This document shows positions 47,523 to 58,922 of a stretch of 64,000 bases of DNA, piece by piece. The position numbers and the translations under genes are program-made. A model generated the notes under the pieces. The model made no database searches, was not told the DNA's origin, and was given only the letters and a program-made list of their open reading frames with translations. Numbering within the stretch: the first letter of the stretch is position 1; the number at the start of each line of letters is the position of its first letter. Origin of the DNA: Todiramphus chloris collaris (Eukaryota; Chordata; Aves; Coraciiformes; Alcedinidae); assembly GCA_025345505.1 (NCBI GenBank), contig JANVCC010000125.1:3727670-3791669 (forward strand). Direction: 5' to 3'.

Positions 47523-47596
47523 AGCCTGGTTTTCAGAAATGCTGAGCAGCCACGACGCCCACTGAAGACAATGGAAGCTCAGCATTTCCGAATTGC
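47523..47596 (+). repeat. Ancient hairpin (MITE-like) repeat fossil
   Basis: The 12-base arms GAAATGCTGAGC (47536-47547) and GCTCAGCATTTC (47577-47588) are perfect inverted repeats around a 29-base loop. Flanks (GAGCCTGGTTTTCA) and loop (CACTGAAGACAATGGAAG) fit an old palindromic repeat that recurs in reptile and bird genomes as I recall it. I cannot give its database name. Confidence 0.55.
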
Positions 47597-48869
47597 TTCT
47601 TAGCATTGAATGTAATCTTTAATATTTCAAGGAAGAAAAGGGGCTGGGGGACGGACGTGCAGACAAATGAATGAGCTTCCTCCTCAGATGCTTTGCGTCA
47701 CCCTTTCCATCAATATTATTATTGCTTCCAGACATTGTGTACAAGGGAAAACTACAGCTGGAGCACCACATGGGAACGAAGATTGCAGAAGGTCAGGCAA
47801 ACTCTGGCTGCTGTTTTCCTAAGGGCTGATACAAAAACTGGCAAAGTCTAACAGAAGACACCTACTGGAGTCAGAAGATAGGTTTTATCTGACCAAAGCC
47901 ACTGTAAGCAATTCCCAGTGGTCCACCTCTGCCAACCCACACTCTCCTCTCAGGGTGAAGCTCTGTAACTTGGTAGAGCTGCTGTAAAAACACATCACTC
48001 AAGAGAGAGGACTCCTGATCCTAAAGCCCAGTCCTTCCTTACCCACTCAATGTGCCAATGTCTGCCAGTTCTAGCACTGGATTGACTCTTCCTGGAGCTA
48101 TCTGAATTCACAAGTGCTGAAGAATTGCAACTCCTTTCTTGATTTTTGAGCTATGTCTCTGCTAGGTTAGTGTGCTGAACTGGCTTACTACAGTGCTGGT
48201 CAAGCACCAGAGCCAGTGCAAAGCAAGATGAAGTAGGAGATTTAAGGAAAAGGGTAGCATGTCCTCTCCCTTTTAGAGATGTTAACATGGTCACCTTGAG
48301 ACACTTCTTCACATGTAGCTTCCCCGTGCTGTGCCTATACACAAGCTTTCAAAGAATCTGTGAAATGATACATGGGTGGTGGGGCATAAAGTATTTTTTT
48401 TTTCATGGTTTGTTTCTTTTCTGTTCAAAAATCACATGGATTATATTGCCAGCACGGTTTTCAGTGTGATTTGCAGCAGAGCAATAATAAAGAGGAGGCC
48501 ACTTTGCCACTGAATTGCTTCTTGCAATGAGCTATGGAGCAATGAGTACACAGGAGCCCCAGTGAAGCCCAATGTATTCCCAAGAGAGTGGAGAGGCAAC
48601 GACTCCTGCACGTCAGCTTTGCTATCAGAGGGACAATAATGTTTTTATAAATCAGTAATAAAATACTGAGGAAGGACAATTAATAACGATGCAGGGATGG
48701 CTGAAGTATCCCGGGGATGTTTTGCTTGTCTTGGCAAAGAAATAAAAGGTGACTAGATGCTGACAGAGTTCATCCTAACACAGGTGACTAGATCTGGGGC
48801 TGCGTCACAGGAAGGGTGGTTTTGAAGTATTTCATGAAGGCAGAGATGTTTGAGTCAGTTGGGTCTTGA
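47597..48869. other. Gene-free unique DNA
   Basis: No gene or transposon is recognised. A T run lies near 48394-48402. Confidence 0.45.
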
Positions 48870-49590
48870 AGAATTTGCAGGAAACTAGCTGAAACAAACT
48901 GAGTCATTAGTGATTATCTTCAAGAGTTTCTGGAGGATTCAGAAGTACCAGAGCACTGAAGAGGGACAAATATAGAACCTGCCTACGAAAAAAAAACAGA
49001 GTTGATGGCTGAGAAATTGCAGACTGGTAGGCCTAACTTCAACTTGCGGGCAGATTCTGGAAGAAATTATTAAGCAATCACTTGCAAAAACCCAGAAGAT
49101 AAACCACCTTATTAAAGAGAACTAAATAAGATGTGAATGGAATACAGGAAAAGAATTCCAAATAACCTAATTTGATTTCTGACTTAGTAAGAAGCCAGAT
49201 GAAAAAGAAGGTAAAAGAAGATGCTGGATGATGCTAGAAAAAGGTTTTTAACAGTAAGGTTAGGAGTATCTAATTCTAGTGAGATAGGACTGACAGGTAA
49301 ATCACTCGTGAAGGGCAACAGTCAGAGGCTTCTTAGCATCAGAACAGAAGGGGTTCTTCAATGGATGTTGTGGTGATGTTTCCTAGGCCAGGTTCTATAC
49401 AAAACACAAGCACTGACTTGGTTTAATAAAAAGTATAACTAAATACATGTGAAGAAAGCAGGTTTGAGTAAATATACAAACATTCTGGACAACAAAAGCA
49501 GAATGCAAAATGATCTTGAAAAGAATGGAGAGACATGGGAAATTAGGAGGAAGAAAATTAATGTGCAGTCATGTAGTATGCTGTGCCAGT
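48870..49590 (+). mobile_element. Ancient CR1 LINE body, RT domain (plus strand)
   Basis: Blocks follow the old amniote CR1 reverse transcriptase region in order: AGGAAACTAGCTGAAACAAA, TTATCTTCAAGAGTTTCTGG, AGTACCAGAGCACTGAAGAG, GACTGGTAGGCCTAACTTCA, AGAAATTATTAAGCAATCAC, ATAACCTAATTTGATTTCTG, and much later AATGCAAAATGATCTTGAAA and TGTGCAGTCATGTAGTATGC. About 720 bases cover the fingers/palm part up to just past the active-site region. Stops and indels are everywhere, so it predates the avian CR1 copies in this window. Confidence 0.75.
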
Positions 49591-51079
49591 TAAATGCACA
49601 AACACAAACATAGGCTTACATTCACTGAGACTCCCCCTCAGTCAAAAGGAGGATGCCTCAATTAAATGCAGAAAGTCAAGCGCTGTAACTTCACCCCAAA
49701 ATGTCCTTCTCAGTGGCCATCCTCCTTCAGCAAAACCTTCAGAAAAATTCCTTTTCCTTCGCAGGGATGCTTGCAAGAAATCTAGAACGCCATCATATAA
49801 ATCACCATCTTCCCAGCATCTTCAGCAAAAGTGATTAATGGGTAGCACTCTCCTGCCCTAGCATCCATACAACAGCTTTTTCATTTAAATAAGAGCTCCT
49901 CGAGACAGGGAGCTTTCTGGCACCTCAGAAGTATTATAGAAAAATAGAATAAGCAATAAATTTCAGATTCTCCTGTTTTCTCTTCAGCATTCACATTATA
50001 TATAAACTGCCTTTGATTTCTATTATTTGTCCCTATAAAAGCTTATTCTCCTTTACAGATGCAGAAGTGAGTCAACATGTATTTCTGACAGTTTCAGAAT
50101 AACCACTCTGAGTTACTGTAAACTCGAATTATTTACCCAACCCTTTAAGATAATCCCTTCCTCACTGAACCTGAGCTTCTCTAATTCAGAAATGACTCTC
50201 CAAAAGCATTGCACACTTATATATATAAAGAAATATGTATTTCCTACCCTAAATTTTCGCTAAGTGCAGTAGAAAGACATTAAATGTGTGTAAGCACCTT
50301 TTCATCTGCAATCTTTCCATCCTCAGCAAGAAAAGTAGCCTTTTGGACATGAAGAAGCCAGGTCTCAACCCCAACTCTACAGATTATTTACTATCCAGTC
50401 ACCTTGTTAATTATAGTGTCTGCTTATTTCCTGCTGTGCAAATCAGAAGGGATATGAACTTAAAATTTCCAGCAGGTATGTAAAGTTCTCCATAGTAAAG
50501 GAATTATTTCCACGCTGGCACTATCCCCACCCAGTTTTATGGTTAAACTATTAGTGCCTGGATCTGAATTAGATGCCACTTCAAAAGCCACTAGAATTAA
50601 TGATAATTCTTCCCTGGAATCAAATTATGTCAATGCAAAAAACAACAAAGTTCAGAAAAGAAAACAGACACCAGTATCTAAGCATGTAAACCTAGTTTTT
50701 TCACTATACTTCCTTAAATGTAGTAACATAAATTGTAACTAAATGGCATTTTTCACATCAAATTGTTGTTTGGACCTCTTGCTTTAAAAGTACTGAGTTT
50801 CAGTGCCTGTCTTTTCTGCAGGGTTTGATCAGGAAAAATCCTCAGGTATTTTGAAAACAGGAAAGAGAAAAAAAAAAACCAAAAAAAGAAGAATGTGATA
50901 TAAATCAGGAGATAGGAACTAAAGAAAATTCATCTGGTGAGCTACAGGGCACAGAGCAAAAACCTGTCACTGGCAATAGGAGGGTCGAGAAAGAAGGATT
51001 TTCAAGGTATGATAAAAGAAAAATGTATCCTAAACTAGAATCCATTATTGCAGGTAAAATGAAAAAGTATCCATAAAAA
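49591..51079. other. Gene-free DNA, possibly with more old LINE sequence at its end
   Basis: 50880-51079 may already belong to the ancient CR1 that becomes clear at 51080. The rest shows nothing. Confidence 0.45.
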
Positions 51080-52264
51080 AGCTGGGGGGGAGAGAAAGGT
51101 GAATGCATTCGATTAAATTTTTGTCTGGTATTTGGTAAGAAGTCAGATGGTGCAGACAGATCATAAAAGGGATGACCCAGGTAATTATAGGCCTGCCAAT
51201 CTAGCATTGATCTTAGTCAAAATAACGGAGCAACTGATATAGGACTCCTGCTAATAAAGAATTAATGAAAATGAATATAAATCAGTGTCAATCATTACTG
51301 GATTCTGAAGAACAGTTCTCATTAACTGAATGTTATGTCTCTTTTGGTGAGGATACAGTACCAGTTTGTGTGATGAAGATAATTTAAGTGTTTATATGGC
51401 TTTCCTACAGACAAATTGCTCCACTGAGTATTTCTATAGTAACATGACAAATCTATCATGTTGAGGTTGAATCATCATGGGATCCTGCTTACAGAAGTAT
51501 CAAGAGTCCTCCGTAAGACAAAAGCAAGCAATGGGGACAAATGTGAATCCAGACACAAATGAACAAAGAATTCAGGATAGGATAGGTCGTGATGGGGATT
51601 CTGTGCTGGGGGACTCTAAAAAGGCTTGGGGAAGAGCATGGATGGTGAAGACAACAGGAGCTGCCAGAAGGAATGTGAGACTCCAGGGTACGACTGAGAA
51701 GAGTTGCTTTTCAGCATTCAGTGCTGAGATTCATGTCTGGGATCCACAAGCCATGAAATATTTTAACAAATTGGAAAGAGTCCATTAAAATTCAGCAACT
51801 GAAAGACTGAGACAGAAAAAAAAAAAAACCAAACACAAACCACTGGGGCAGAGACTGGGGCTCTGGAAATAGTATCATCTGTCCTTATCAAAGAGAAATT
51901 GAGGTCTCTCGTGGCTCCCAGGACATGGTTCCTTGGGGAATATGACTTTGTTAACAGGGCCTTTGATCCATTATGTAAGGGGATAGTAAAATGGTAGGAC
52001 CCATAAAATGGAGGAATTAACTTTGGAAATCCAGTGTGGATTTGTGCAGCGAAGGGAACTGCCATCAGAGAAGCAGGATGGGTCAGCCCTACCACCATTT
52101 ACAATTTAAAACTGCCATTCCTCCTTCTACCTCTTCTTTTCCCTCGGAGGTAAACTAGCTGAAGCAAAACCTGATTTTGAGGAAAATTCAACAGCTTAAT
52201 GGTCAGTTTACATGGTCACAGCAGTTCCTTCTGCTCTCATTGTTTATGATCCTATGATTGTATC
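51080..52264 (+). mobile_element. Ancient CR1 LINE, RT start to 3' end (plus strand)
   Basis: It is recognisable from GGGATGACCCAGGTAATTAT and AGGCCTGCCAATCTAGCATT (RT entry, 'NYRP' region) through AAATAACGGAGCAACTGATA, GCTGGGGGACTCTAAAAAGG and AACAAATTGGAAAGAGTCCA to a degenerate tail near 52264 (TTCCTTCTGCTCTCATTG, CCTATGATTG). It is roughly 1.2 kb, with internal losses and many stops. It is the longest transposon remnant in the window and very old by divergence. Confidence 0.75.
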
Positions 52265-52589
52265 TACTCACTGATAAAAGCGTCCTAGGTACTTCCATAT
52301 GTTTCCTCCCCTTGCAATGTGCTGCTGTAGTATGACATCTGTTGCTGGGTGCACAACACAGTTGCCTTGCTATTAAAAAAAAGTAAAATTAAGGCAGGGA
52401 GCAAAACAGACCTTTCCCTGGACGTATTTGCCTCGCACTGATGTGTATTCTTCATCCCATAAATTTGTTACGGGTTCAGCTCCCAAGCTGGAGTGAACAT
52501 TCATTTTTCTCCCTTTACACACACACCCAAACAAAGCTGAGCTGTGAGCTGGCAGTAAAGAAATGAGACTCACATTATTGGCTTTGCAT
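52265..52589. other. Gene-free unique DNA
   Basis: Nothing recognised. Confidence 0.5.
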
Positions 52590-53110
52590 TAGGTTTGTTT
52601 ATAAAAGACAAGGCATATTAATCATAGATATCTACACGGGGAGAAGCATGCAGCAATGCAGGAAACGGATTCATTACAACGAGCAGGATGTCAAGCAGAC
52701 TATGGATTGATGCACTGGCTTCTGTCTCATAAAGAAAGCTAAACAAGATTTTGCTCTAGTCCAGACAGAAAACACAAATTAACCCTGTCCATTTCTGCAT
52801 CCCCAAGGAGCATTATAAAGCAGGCTTTTTTTTCTTTTCTTTTTTTCCCTTTCCTTTTTTCCCTTTCCTTTGAGTTGCCAATTAGTTGAGACTTTGCACT
52901 GGCGCGGCAGCTGGTAGGTGATGTTTAAACAAAGGGCAGCTCCTAAGCATGGTCCCTATTATGCTTCCAGAGAACATCCCTTCCCCGTGTGGATGAGGTT
53001 ATTTGGCAACTGAAGGGACAGGCTGCTGAGTCCATTTGCTTCAATTCTGACTGCTTCAAATTTAAGGGCTGATTCCGCCTTAGCTTTTTAATTCCAAGCA
53101 AAGAACCAGT
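52590..53110. promoter_or_regulatory. Candidate conserved noncoding block with a polypyrimidine insert
   Basis: Non-repetitive DNA with TATTAATCATAGATATC, GCCAATTAGTTGAGAC, CACTGGCGCGGCAGCTGG, GATGTTTAAACAAAGG, and GGCTGATTCCGCCTTAGC leading into TTTTTAATTCC. A C/T tract at 52828-52871 repeats TTTTTTCCCTTTCC twice. Regulatory function is inferred from motif mix only. Confidence 0.3.
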
Positions 53111-53420
53111 GACAATCCACAGGGAAATATCTGCAGAATGGCAAGGAATTTGTCCTTAAGGTGGAATTTTTTCTTAAGAGCAGAAGTGAGGAAACATTAT
53201 GCTATTCTGCATACAAATGCCCAGGCAAAATTGCTCAGGCACCTTCACTTTCTGTTCATGTAGAATAGGAAATACGATAGATACAAATGAATTCTATCCT
53301 CTCAGTTTGTTGTCTTCCCAGGACACCTAGCAGACTTCTCATATGCAACAGCAATTCCATAAGTGCCTCCTTAGATACCACAACATGTAAGTCCCATCTA
53401 TATGAGAGCCACAAGGATGT
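53111..53420. other. Gene-free unique DNA
   Basis: Nothing recognised. Confidence 0.5.
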
Positions 53421-53830
53421 CTAAGGGACTTGGACATCCTGTAGAGAACGTCTGAGGGAACCAGGGCTGTTTAGTCTGGAGAAGAGAAGACTGAGAGGGG
53501 ATCTTATTAATGTCTATCAATATCTGAGGGGTGGGTGTCAAGTGGAAGGGGCCAGTCTCTTATCACTGGTGCCCAGTAACAGGGAAAGAAATAATGGCTA
53601 GAAGCTAGAACATAGGAGGTTCCACCTCAACATGAGGAGAAACTTCTTCACTGTGAGGGTGACAGAGCCTGGCCCAGGATGCACAGAGAGGCTGTGGAGT
53701 CTCCTTCTCTGGAGACTTTCAAGACCTGCCTGGTTCTGTTCCTGTGTGGCCTGCCCTGGGTGACCCTGCTCTGGCAGTGGGATTGGACTAGATAGGTCCC
53801 TTCCAAACCCTATAGTTCTATTATTCTATG
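53421..53830 (+). mobile_element. CR1 LINE 3' end, about 410 bp (plus strand)
   Basis: It reads GAACGTCTGAGGGAACCAGG, CTGTTTAGTCTGGAGAAGAG, CTGAGAGGGGATCTTATTAA, CATGAGGAGAAACTTCTTCA, GAGTCTCCTTCTCTGGAGAC, GGGATTGGACTAGATAGGTC and a tail of TTCTATTATTCTATG. It has moderate divergence, with a small deletion in the GATGATCT motif. Confidence 0.96.
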
Positions 53831-56510
53831 ATCTGCACCAGTGCCCTGTCCCTGCCCAAGCTGAGGTGGGAGTGATGCTTCCCTTCAATCACCCCTCTGG
53901 TTTCAGCCTCTAGCAGTCTACGGTTTTCTTGATCCAGAGACTCAGCTGCAAAGAAATCTCAGCACGCATGGCCCCTCAGCCACCTCGGCAGACCCAACCA
54001 AAGGAGAAAGGGGTGAAACAACCAGAAGAAAAGTCACACCCTTTCTCCTTCACAGCCCATACAGTCAGAGGCAGCTGCAGCCCCATTCAGCTCAACAGTT
54101 TACAGGTGCCTTCAGAAACAACAACCATAAAAAGCTCCCAAAATATCCACCTCCCCCCCCCTCTTCTTTTTTTTTTTTTTTACTGCTCTTTAAATTTGTA
54201 CAGCAACAGTTACCCAACGAAAGCAGGAATTAACGGAAACGAAAGGAAATGAGAGACACTGCAGGAAAAACAAACATAATCAGCTGCAGCTCAATTAAAC
54301 AACCGTTCCGAGAAAACTACGCGCTCACAATTTACTCCCAGAATCCCACTTTCTGACATTCTCTTGGAGATGTCAGAGCCACGGCAGCACGTGGCACTTT
54401 GAGGCTTCTTACAAAGTCATCCAAGCCCCTCAAATCGCAAAGGCAAATGGCAGGAGGTGAGGACAAGAGAGTGTCTGAGGGGAGAGGGTAATACATTGAA
54501 CTCACCTGGGCAGAAATAAATAAAAGTGAGGGGTTTTTTTTTCCCTATTCAGGGGTCCCCAGGTCTGCCTGACTCCTTCTCTTTATGTGGTTTTGGCAAG
54601 AGTCTGCATTCACCATTTTTCTTTACCCACTTGTCATTATCTGATGTCCTCCTTGTCTTGAGATGGCCTTCATGTTTTCAGTCTAAGCCAGAAATGTCCT
54701 TTGAGCCCAGTACGGCCACAGGCAATCCCACTGTGCTAAGATGGTGCAGAACATCCCAGAATCATGATTTAGGGTTTAAATACTTCTCCTTCATATTCTG
54801 ACATTCAAGTATTCATCTCTCCACTGGTCTCCCTGAGAGATAAGGACCTGCTGTTCATGTATTTGTCTCATCCCAGGAGAAGTAAGCTTTGATTCCAGCA
54901 TTAGTGCAAATGAGCTGTGCAAGCAGCAGCAAAGTGGAGGAAGGTTCGAGTACAATAATGCTCCTTCTCATTTGAAACTCAGCTGCAACTGTGGCTGAAC
55001 AGTGTCCTTCAGACACTCCTCACGTTGACCTCTGAGAGAGCAACTTAGTGTGACAGAAGTCAACCATCAGATTCTTCTCTTGCAGATCTCAGGTTGGGTT
55101 TTTTTTGTCCATCCAAACATTTCTCAAACATCTCATCTTTGGATTAAGAAAAGGAATCTTCTCTTGAAGAAGTTATAGAGGACAGACTGATAATACAGAG
55201 AGGGAAAGAGAGAAATTATCTAAAATCTCCCAGTGAGTGAAATATCCATCAAGGCTCACAACAGGATTTGTATGTCTGGAGAAGGTGGGATGTCACCAGC
55301 TCATAAAATGCAGCCTGAGAAAGCCAAGACTGACTGGCATTTCCAAGGTGGTACCTATCAATCATGCCTTTATTTCCAGTATGCAGACACCAGATACTAC
55401 TGTACCTCTTTCAGCTTAGGATATTGTGATTTCCCCAGTAAAGCACAACCACACTGACACTGCTCTTGTCCTGCTGCTCACAGATACTAACTAATGAGAT
55501 TCTATTTCTAGACCTCCAGTCCACTTACAATGGTAAGGGAATAAAGGAATTATGAAAGATGAAAACAAGACATCCACAGCACAATCAATGTAATTACCAG
55601 CATTTGGAACTTCAGTTATAAAAACATATTTGTGCCATTTCCAATGTCTGAACATTCATCTCTCTGCAGACTTACTCCCTTATTGGCATTGCCTACATGC
55701 TGAATCACAGATTTCTTTCATGACCGAGTACAATTATCTCAGCTACAGAGCAGGATGAGGGAGTGGATATTGTGTGCAGTTTCCCCATTTGTTAAGTTCT
55801 CTAGGTAATGGTGTTGGGGAGCACAGTCACACGTTGACTCTACATATGGGCCAACGAAGAGGTTTTTCCCCAGGGTGACATACCAAGATACCCCACCACG
55901 CTCGAGGCATTTTCCTCAACAAATAAAGCTTCTGTTGCTCCTCCTCCTCCTCATCCTTCTGCAGTGCATACTCATTGTGAGATTTACTATCCTCTTGAAG
56001 TATCTGTCACTATTCAACCTCTGGTAACTTGCTCCACAGCTCAAGTGTGTGGCTGATGTCACATGCTCACAGAGACCCTGGAGGAATAGACCGTAAACAA
56101 ACGGGCCACGAATGTCCCCATCCTCAGTCCAGCCCCAAGCCTCAGACTAGTGCCTCCCTGTGAGCTTCTCAACAGCAGGCCTGCAGCTATTCTAGGAGAG
56201 CTTTTCTGTCCTCCTCTTTGATGCTTTACATCAGTGTAACTCGCAGGCTGTGGGAGATTCAGGTCCAAGTCCATTCAACAATGAATATTTAATTCTTTAC
56301 CAAAGCCTTTCCCTAGTGTAACGAAATTGTTTAGGCTCTTCCCTTGGGACACCCAGGATTGAGAAGCAATGAGTAAACCCTGGATCACCTGCACACATCT
56401 AAGAGTGTCCTGGGCATGAGCCTCTTGAGCATTTTGGTGTTGAGAAGGGTGTTTCTGCAAAACAGGTATATTCATTGCAGGAAAATAGAAAAGAAAGCCA
56501 TAAATATTTT
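53831..56510. other. Gene-free DNA with short low-complexity tracts
   Basis: It has a C run followed by a T run at 54152-54181, a T run at 54534-54542 and (TCC)n at about 55938-55952. No gene is recognised. Confidence 0.5.
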
Positions 56511-56722
56511 CATAGAATCATCAAATCATAGAATGGTAGGGGTTGGAAGGGACCTCTGGAGATCATCACATCCAACCCCCCTGCCAGAGCAGGGTCACCC
56601 AGGGCAGCCCACACAGGAACAGATCCAGGTGGGTCTTGAAAGTCTCCAGAGGAGACTCCACAAACTCTCTGGGCAGCCTGGGCCAGGCTCTGCCACTCTC
56701 ACAGTTTTTCCTCACGCTGAGG
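56511..56722 (-). mobile_element. CR1 LINE 3' end (minus strand)
   Basis: It begins with a doubled tail (CATAGAATCATCAAATCATAG), GGTAGGGGTTGGAAGGGACC, CCCCTGCCAGAGCAGGGTCA, AGATCCAGGTGGGTCTTGAA, GGGCAGCCTGGGCCAGGCTC. It closely resembles the 36240 and 53421 copies in reverse. It is young and well preserved, and ends at about 56722. Confidence 0.96.
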
Positions 56723-57109
56723 TATTTTGGATTTGCTCCAGAACAAATGGGGAATACTAAGTTAAATCTTGGAAAGTTTCTCAAGGGAAAACAAACCAAA
56801 CCAGAAGAATATATTGCCTGGCTCTAATTCAGAGCTCTCTGTCCAGCACACACTTCTACCTCACTTTATTTTTTATTTCTAAATTAATCTTCCTTTGCTC
56901 AGGGTCTGAGATCTCGTATTGTCTTCTTACAAACTCAGGCACGGCCCTTCCCTTTCCATTTTAAAATCCCAAAAGGCTAATCAGGACATCCTGGGGAGAA
57001 ATCTCCACTGGATTGTTGGGAGACGTTTCTCTGACTAAGGCACCTCTTTGTCCCGTGCCTGTTTCACAGCTGCAGTCCTTGGGAAAGCAGCTGTCTTGCT
57101 TGGCGTGCT
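56723..57109. other. Gene-free unique DNA
   Basis: Nothing recognised. Confidence 0.5.
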
Positions 57110-57320
57110 GACCAACAGGAAAAGTGCTGTGCACACCTTTTGGAGCTCTGTAAATGACAGATAAATATTAATAATAAAGTGACTTAACAGATGTTTTTTA
57201 TCTTTAACTACCCTGCTTCCATGCAGTAAATTGCAAGACCATAAAAATGATTGGAGTGAAGAGAAAATTTAAAGAGGCATTATCGATTAATATTTCGGTA
57301 TGAAGAGCTGAGTAATTCTT
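57110..57320. promoter_or_regulatory. AT-rich TGACAG/homeobox block (candidate CNE)
   Basis: It holds TGTAAATGACAGATAAATAT, TAATAATAAAGTGACTTAAC, AGTAAATTGCAAGACC and TATCGATTAATATTTCG in about 200 non-repetitive bases, a typical enhancer vocabulary (Meis/TGIF, homeodomain, HNF/onecut-like ATCGAT). Function is inferred. Confidence 0.3.
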
Positions 57321-58454
57321 GGCAAAACAGCTTACTGAATTTATTCACTTTAAATTACATTCAGCGCTAGTAAAAGGTAACCAGCTGACAGCACTGGAGA
57401 TGAAATTTCTGAGAGGCCTGTCTTTGCTAGAAAAATGGTGTGTGCCTAATGCGACTCAGCAACCCAAAGCAAAAGGGAAGGTGTGGCAGTTTACAGGTTT
57501 TAGACTAGCTAGGAGGCCACAATAAACTCCAGATCGTTCTGTAATCGCTAGCCAGAACTCACAGCTGACCGTTGTGATAAGGTCTCGGGTTTTGTTTTTG
57601 GTTTTTTTTGTGGTTGAGTGAAGAATTTGCTCCTTTTAGTATGAAAGAAAATAAAGAAAGTGTGCACAGGATGAATGGAGTGGGCAGGGGCAGTACCAGC
57701 TCCTGAAAACCCAAGTGTCCGTAACACACCTTCAGTCTCACACAGAGGGATGGTGCCCAAGAATAAAAACGATAGGTTGATCTTTGTCACTGCCAAGGAA
57801 TGTCACCAAGAGTGATGGGTTTTTATCAACATGGACCTCTGATTTTAGACAGATGCTTTTCTCTCTCAGTTTCCACAAGACATTGCAAGTGGTGAAAAAT
57901 CAAATTCTAGTTAGCTCAACATGGCTCAGTAAGGTGCATGAAGCACCACAAGGAATAGTCTACACTGATGGGGGGTGGCCTCCCCATCATCTCCAGATTA
58001 AACACAGCTATGCCTCCGTTTTTTCAGCAAGCTGCACCACGTAAAGTGATTTCAGTCCATTTCTTCTAACTATCCATAGAGCATCACTTGCTTTTCAAAT
58101 GCCCTGCCTCACAGAGGCATCACAGTGTGCACCTCTGTGGGAGAGGGATTCAATCCCAGAATACGCCTGGGGGACATCCTTAGACCTGAAACTCTTATGC
58201 CAGTAATACTAGCTAGGTGCCAGTAACATTAGAGAGGTGTGAGACACATCAAGCAACTTTGGGTTGTCTCTGACTGTGAAGACATCCATAGGCAATGGCA
58301 CTGGGGATCCTGCACAGAAGCTGAAATAGCAGCTGGTGTAAAAGCTGCTCTTCTCTTTACATTGCAGGTATTGTGGCAGCCACAAGTGCTCGATGCTTTC
58401 CACGAGTCACCAACAAGCTGGCCTTTCTCTAGAGAGCACACAGTTTAGGACACA
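57321..58454. other. Gene-free unique DNA
   Basis: A G/T-rich run lies at about 57587-57612. No gene is recognised. Confidence 0.5.
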
Positions 58455-58922
58455 AGCTGCTGAAGAGGGTTCAGAGAAGGGCAACAAAGCTGGTGAAGGG
58501 TCTTGAGAATAAGTCTTATGAGGAGCACCTGAGGGACCTGGGGTGGTTTAGCCTGGAGAAAAGGAGGCTGAGGGGAGACCTTATTGCTCTCTACAACGAT
58601 GTGACAGAAGGTTGTACAGAGATGGGAGCTGGTCTCCTCAGAAGTCAAAACTGATAGGACAAGAGGAAACGGCATCAAGTTTTACCAGGGGAGGTTTAGG
58701 TTGGACATCAGGAAAAACTTCTATACCAAAAGGGTTATCAAAGACTGGAACAGGCTGCCCAGGGAAGTGGTTGAATCCCATCCCTGCATGTATTTACAAA
58801 CCATCTAGACATGATGCTTAAGGATATGGTGTAGTTAGGTAAGGTATGGTAGAGTTAGGTAACAGTTGATGGACTTGATGATCTTAAAGGTCTTTTCCAA
58901 TCATAGTGATTCTGTTTCTGTG
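58455..58922 (+). mobile_element. CR1 LINE 3' end, about 470 bp, second subfamily (plus strand)
   Basis: It reads GGTTCAGAGAAGGGCAACAA, GGAGCACCTGAGGGACCTGG, GGAGGCTGAGGGGAGACCTT, GGTTTAGGTTGGACATCAGG, AACAGGCTGCCCAGGGAAGT, GATGCTTAAGGATATGGTGT, GGACTTGATGATCTTAAAGG, TCTTTTCCAATCATAGTGAT. The CTTAAAGGTCTTTTCCAA end marks a CR1 subfamily different from the GGTCCCTTCCAACC copies. Near the end, a TAGTTAGGTAAGGTATGG unit is partly duplicated. Confidence 0.96.

Noticed and set aside
54748..54775. CCCAGAATCATGATTTAGGG, resembling the start of a reverse CR1 tail
   Set aside because: Similarity ends after about 20 bases with no further CR1 blocks.
54940..54952. GGTTCGAGTAC, resembling a tRNA B box
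   Set aside because: No cloverleaf, no matching A box at the right distance, no terminator; not a tRNA or clear SINE.
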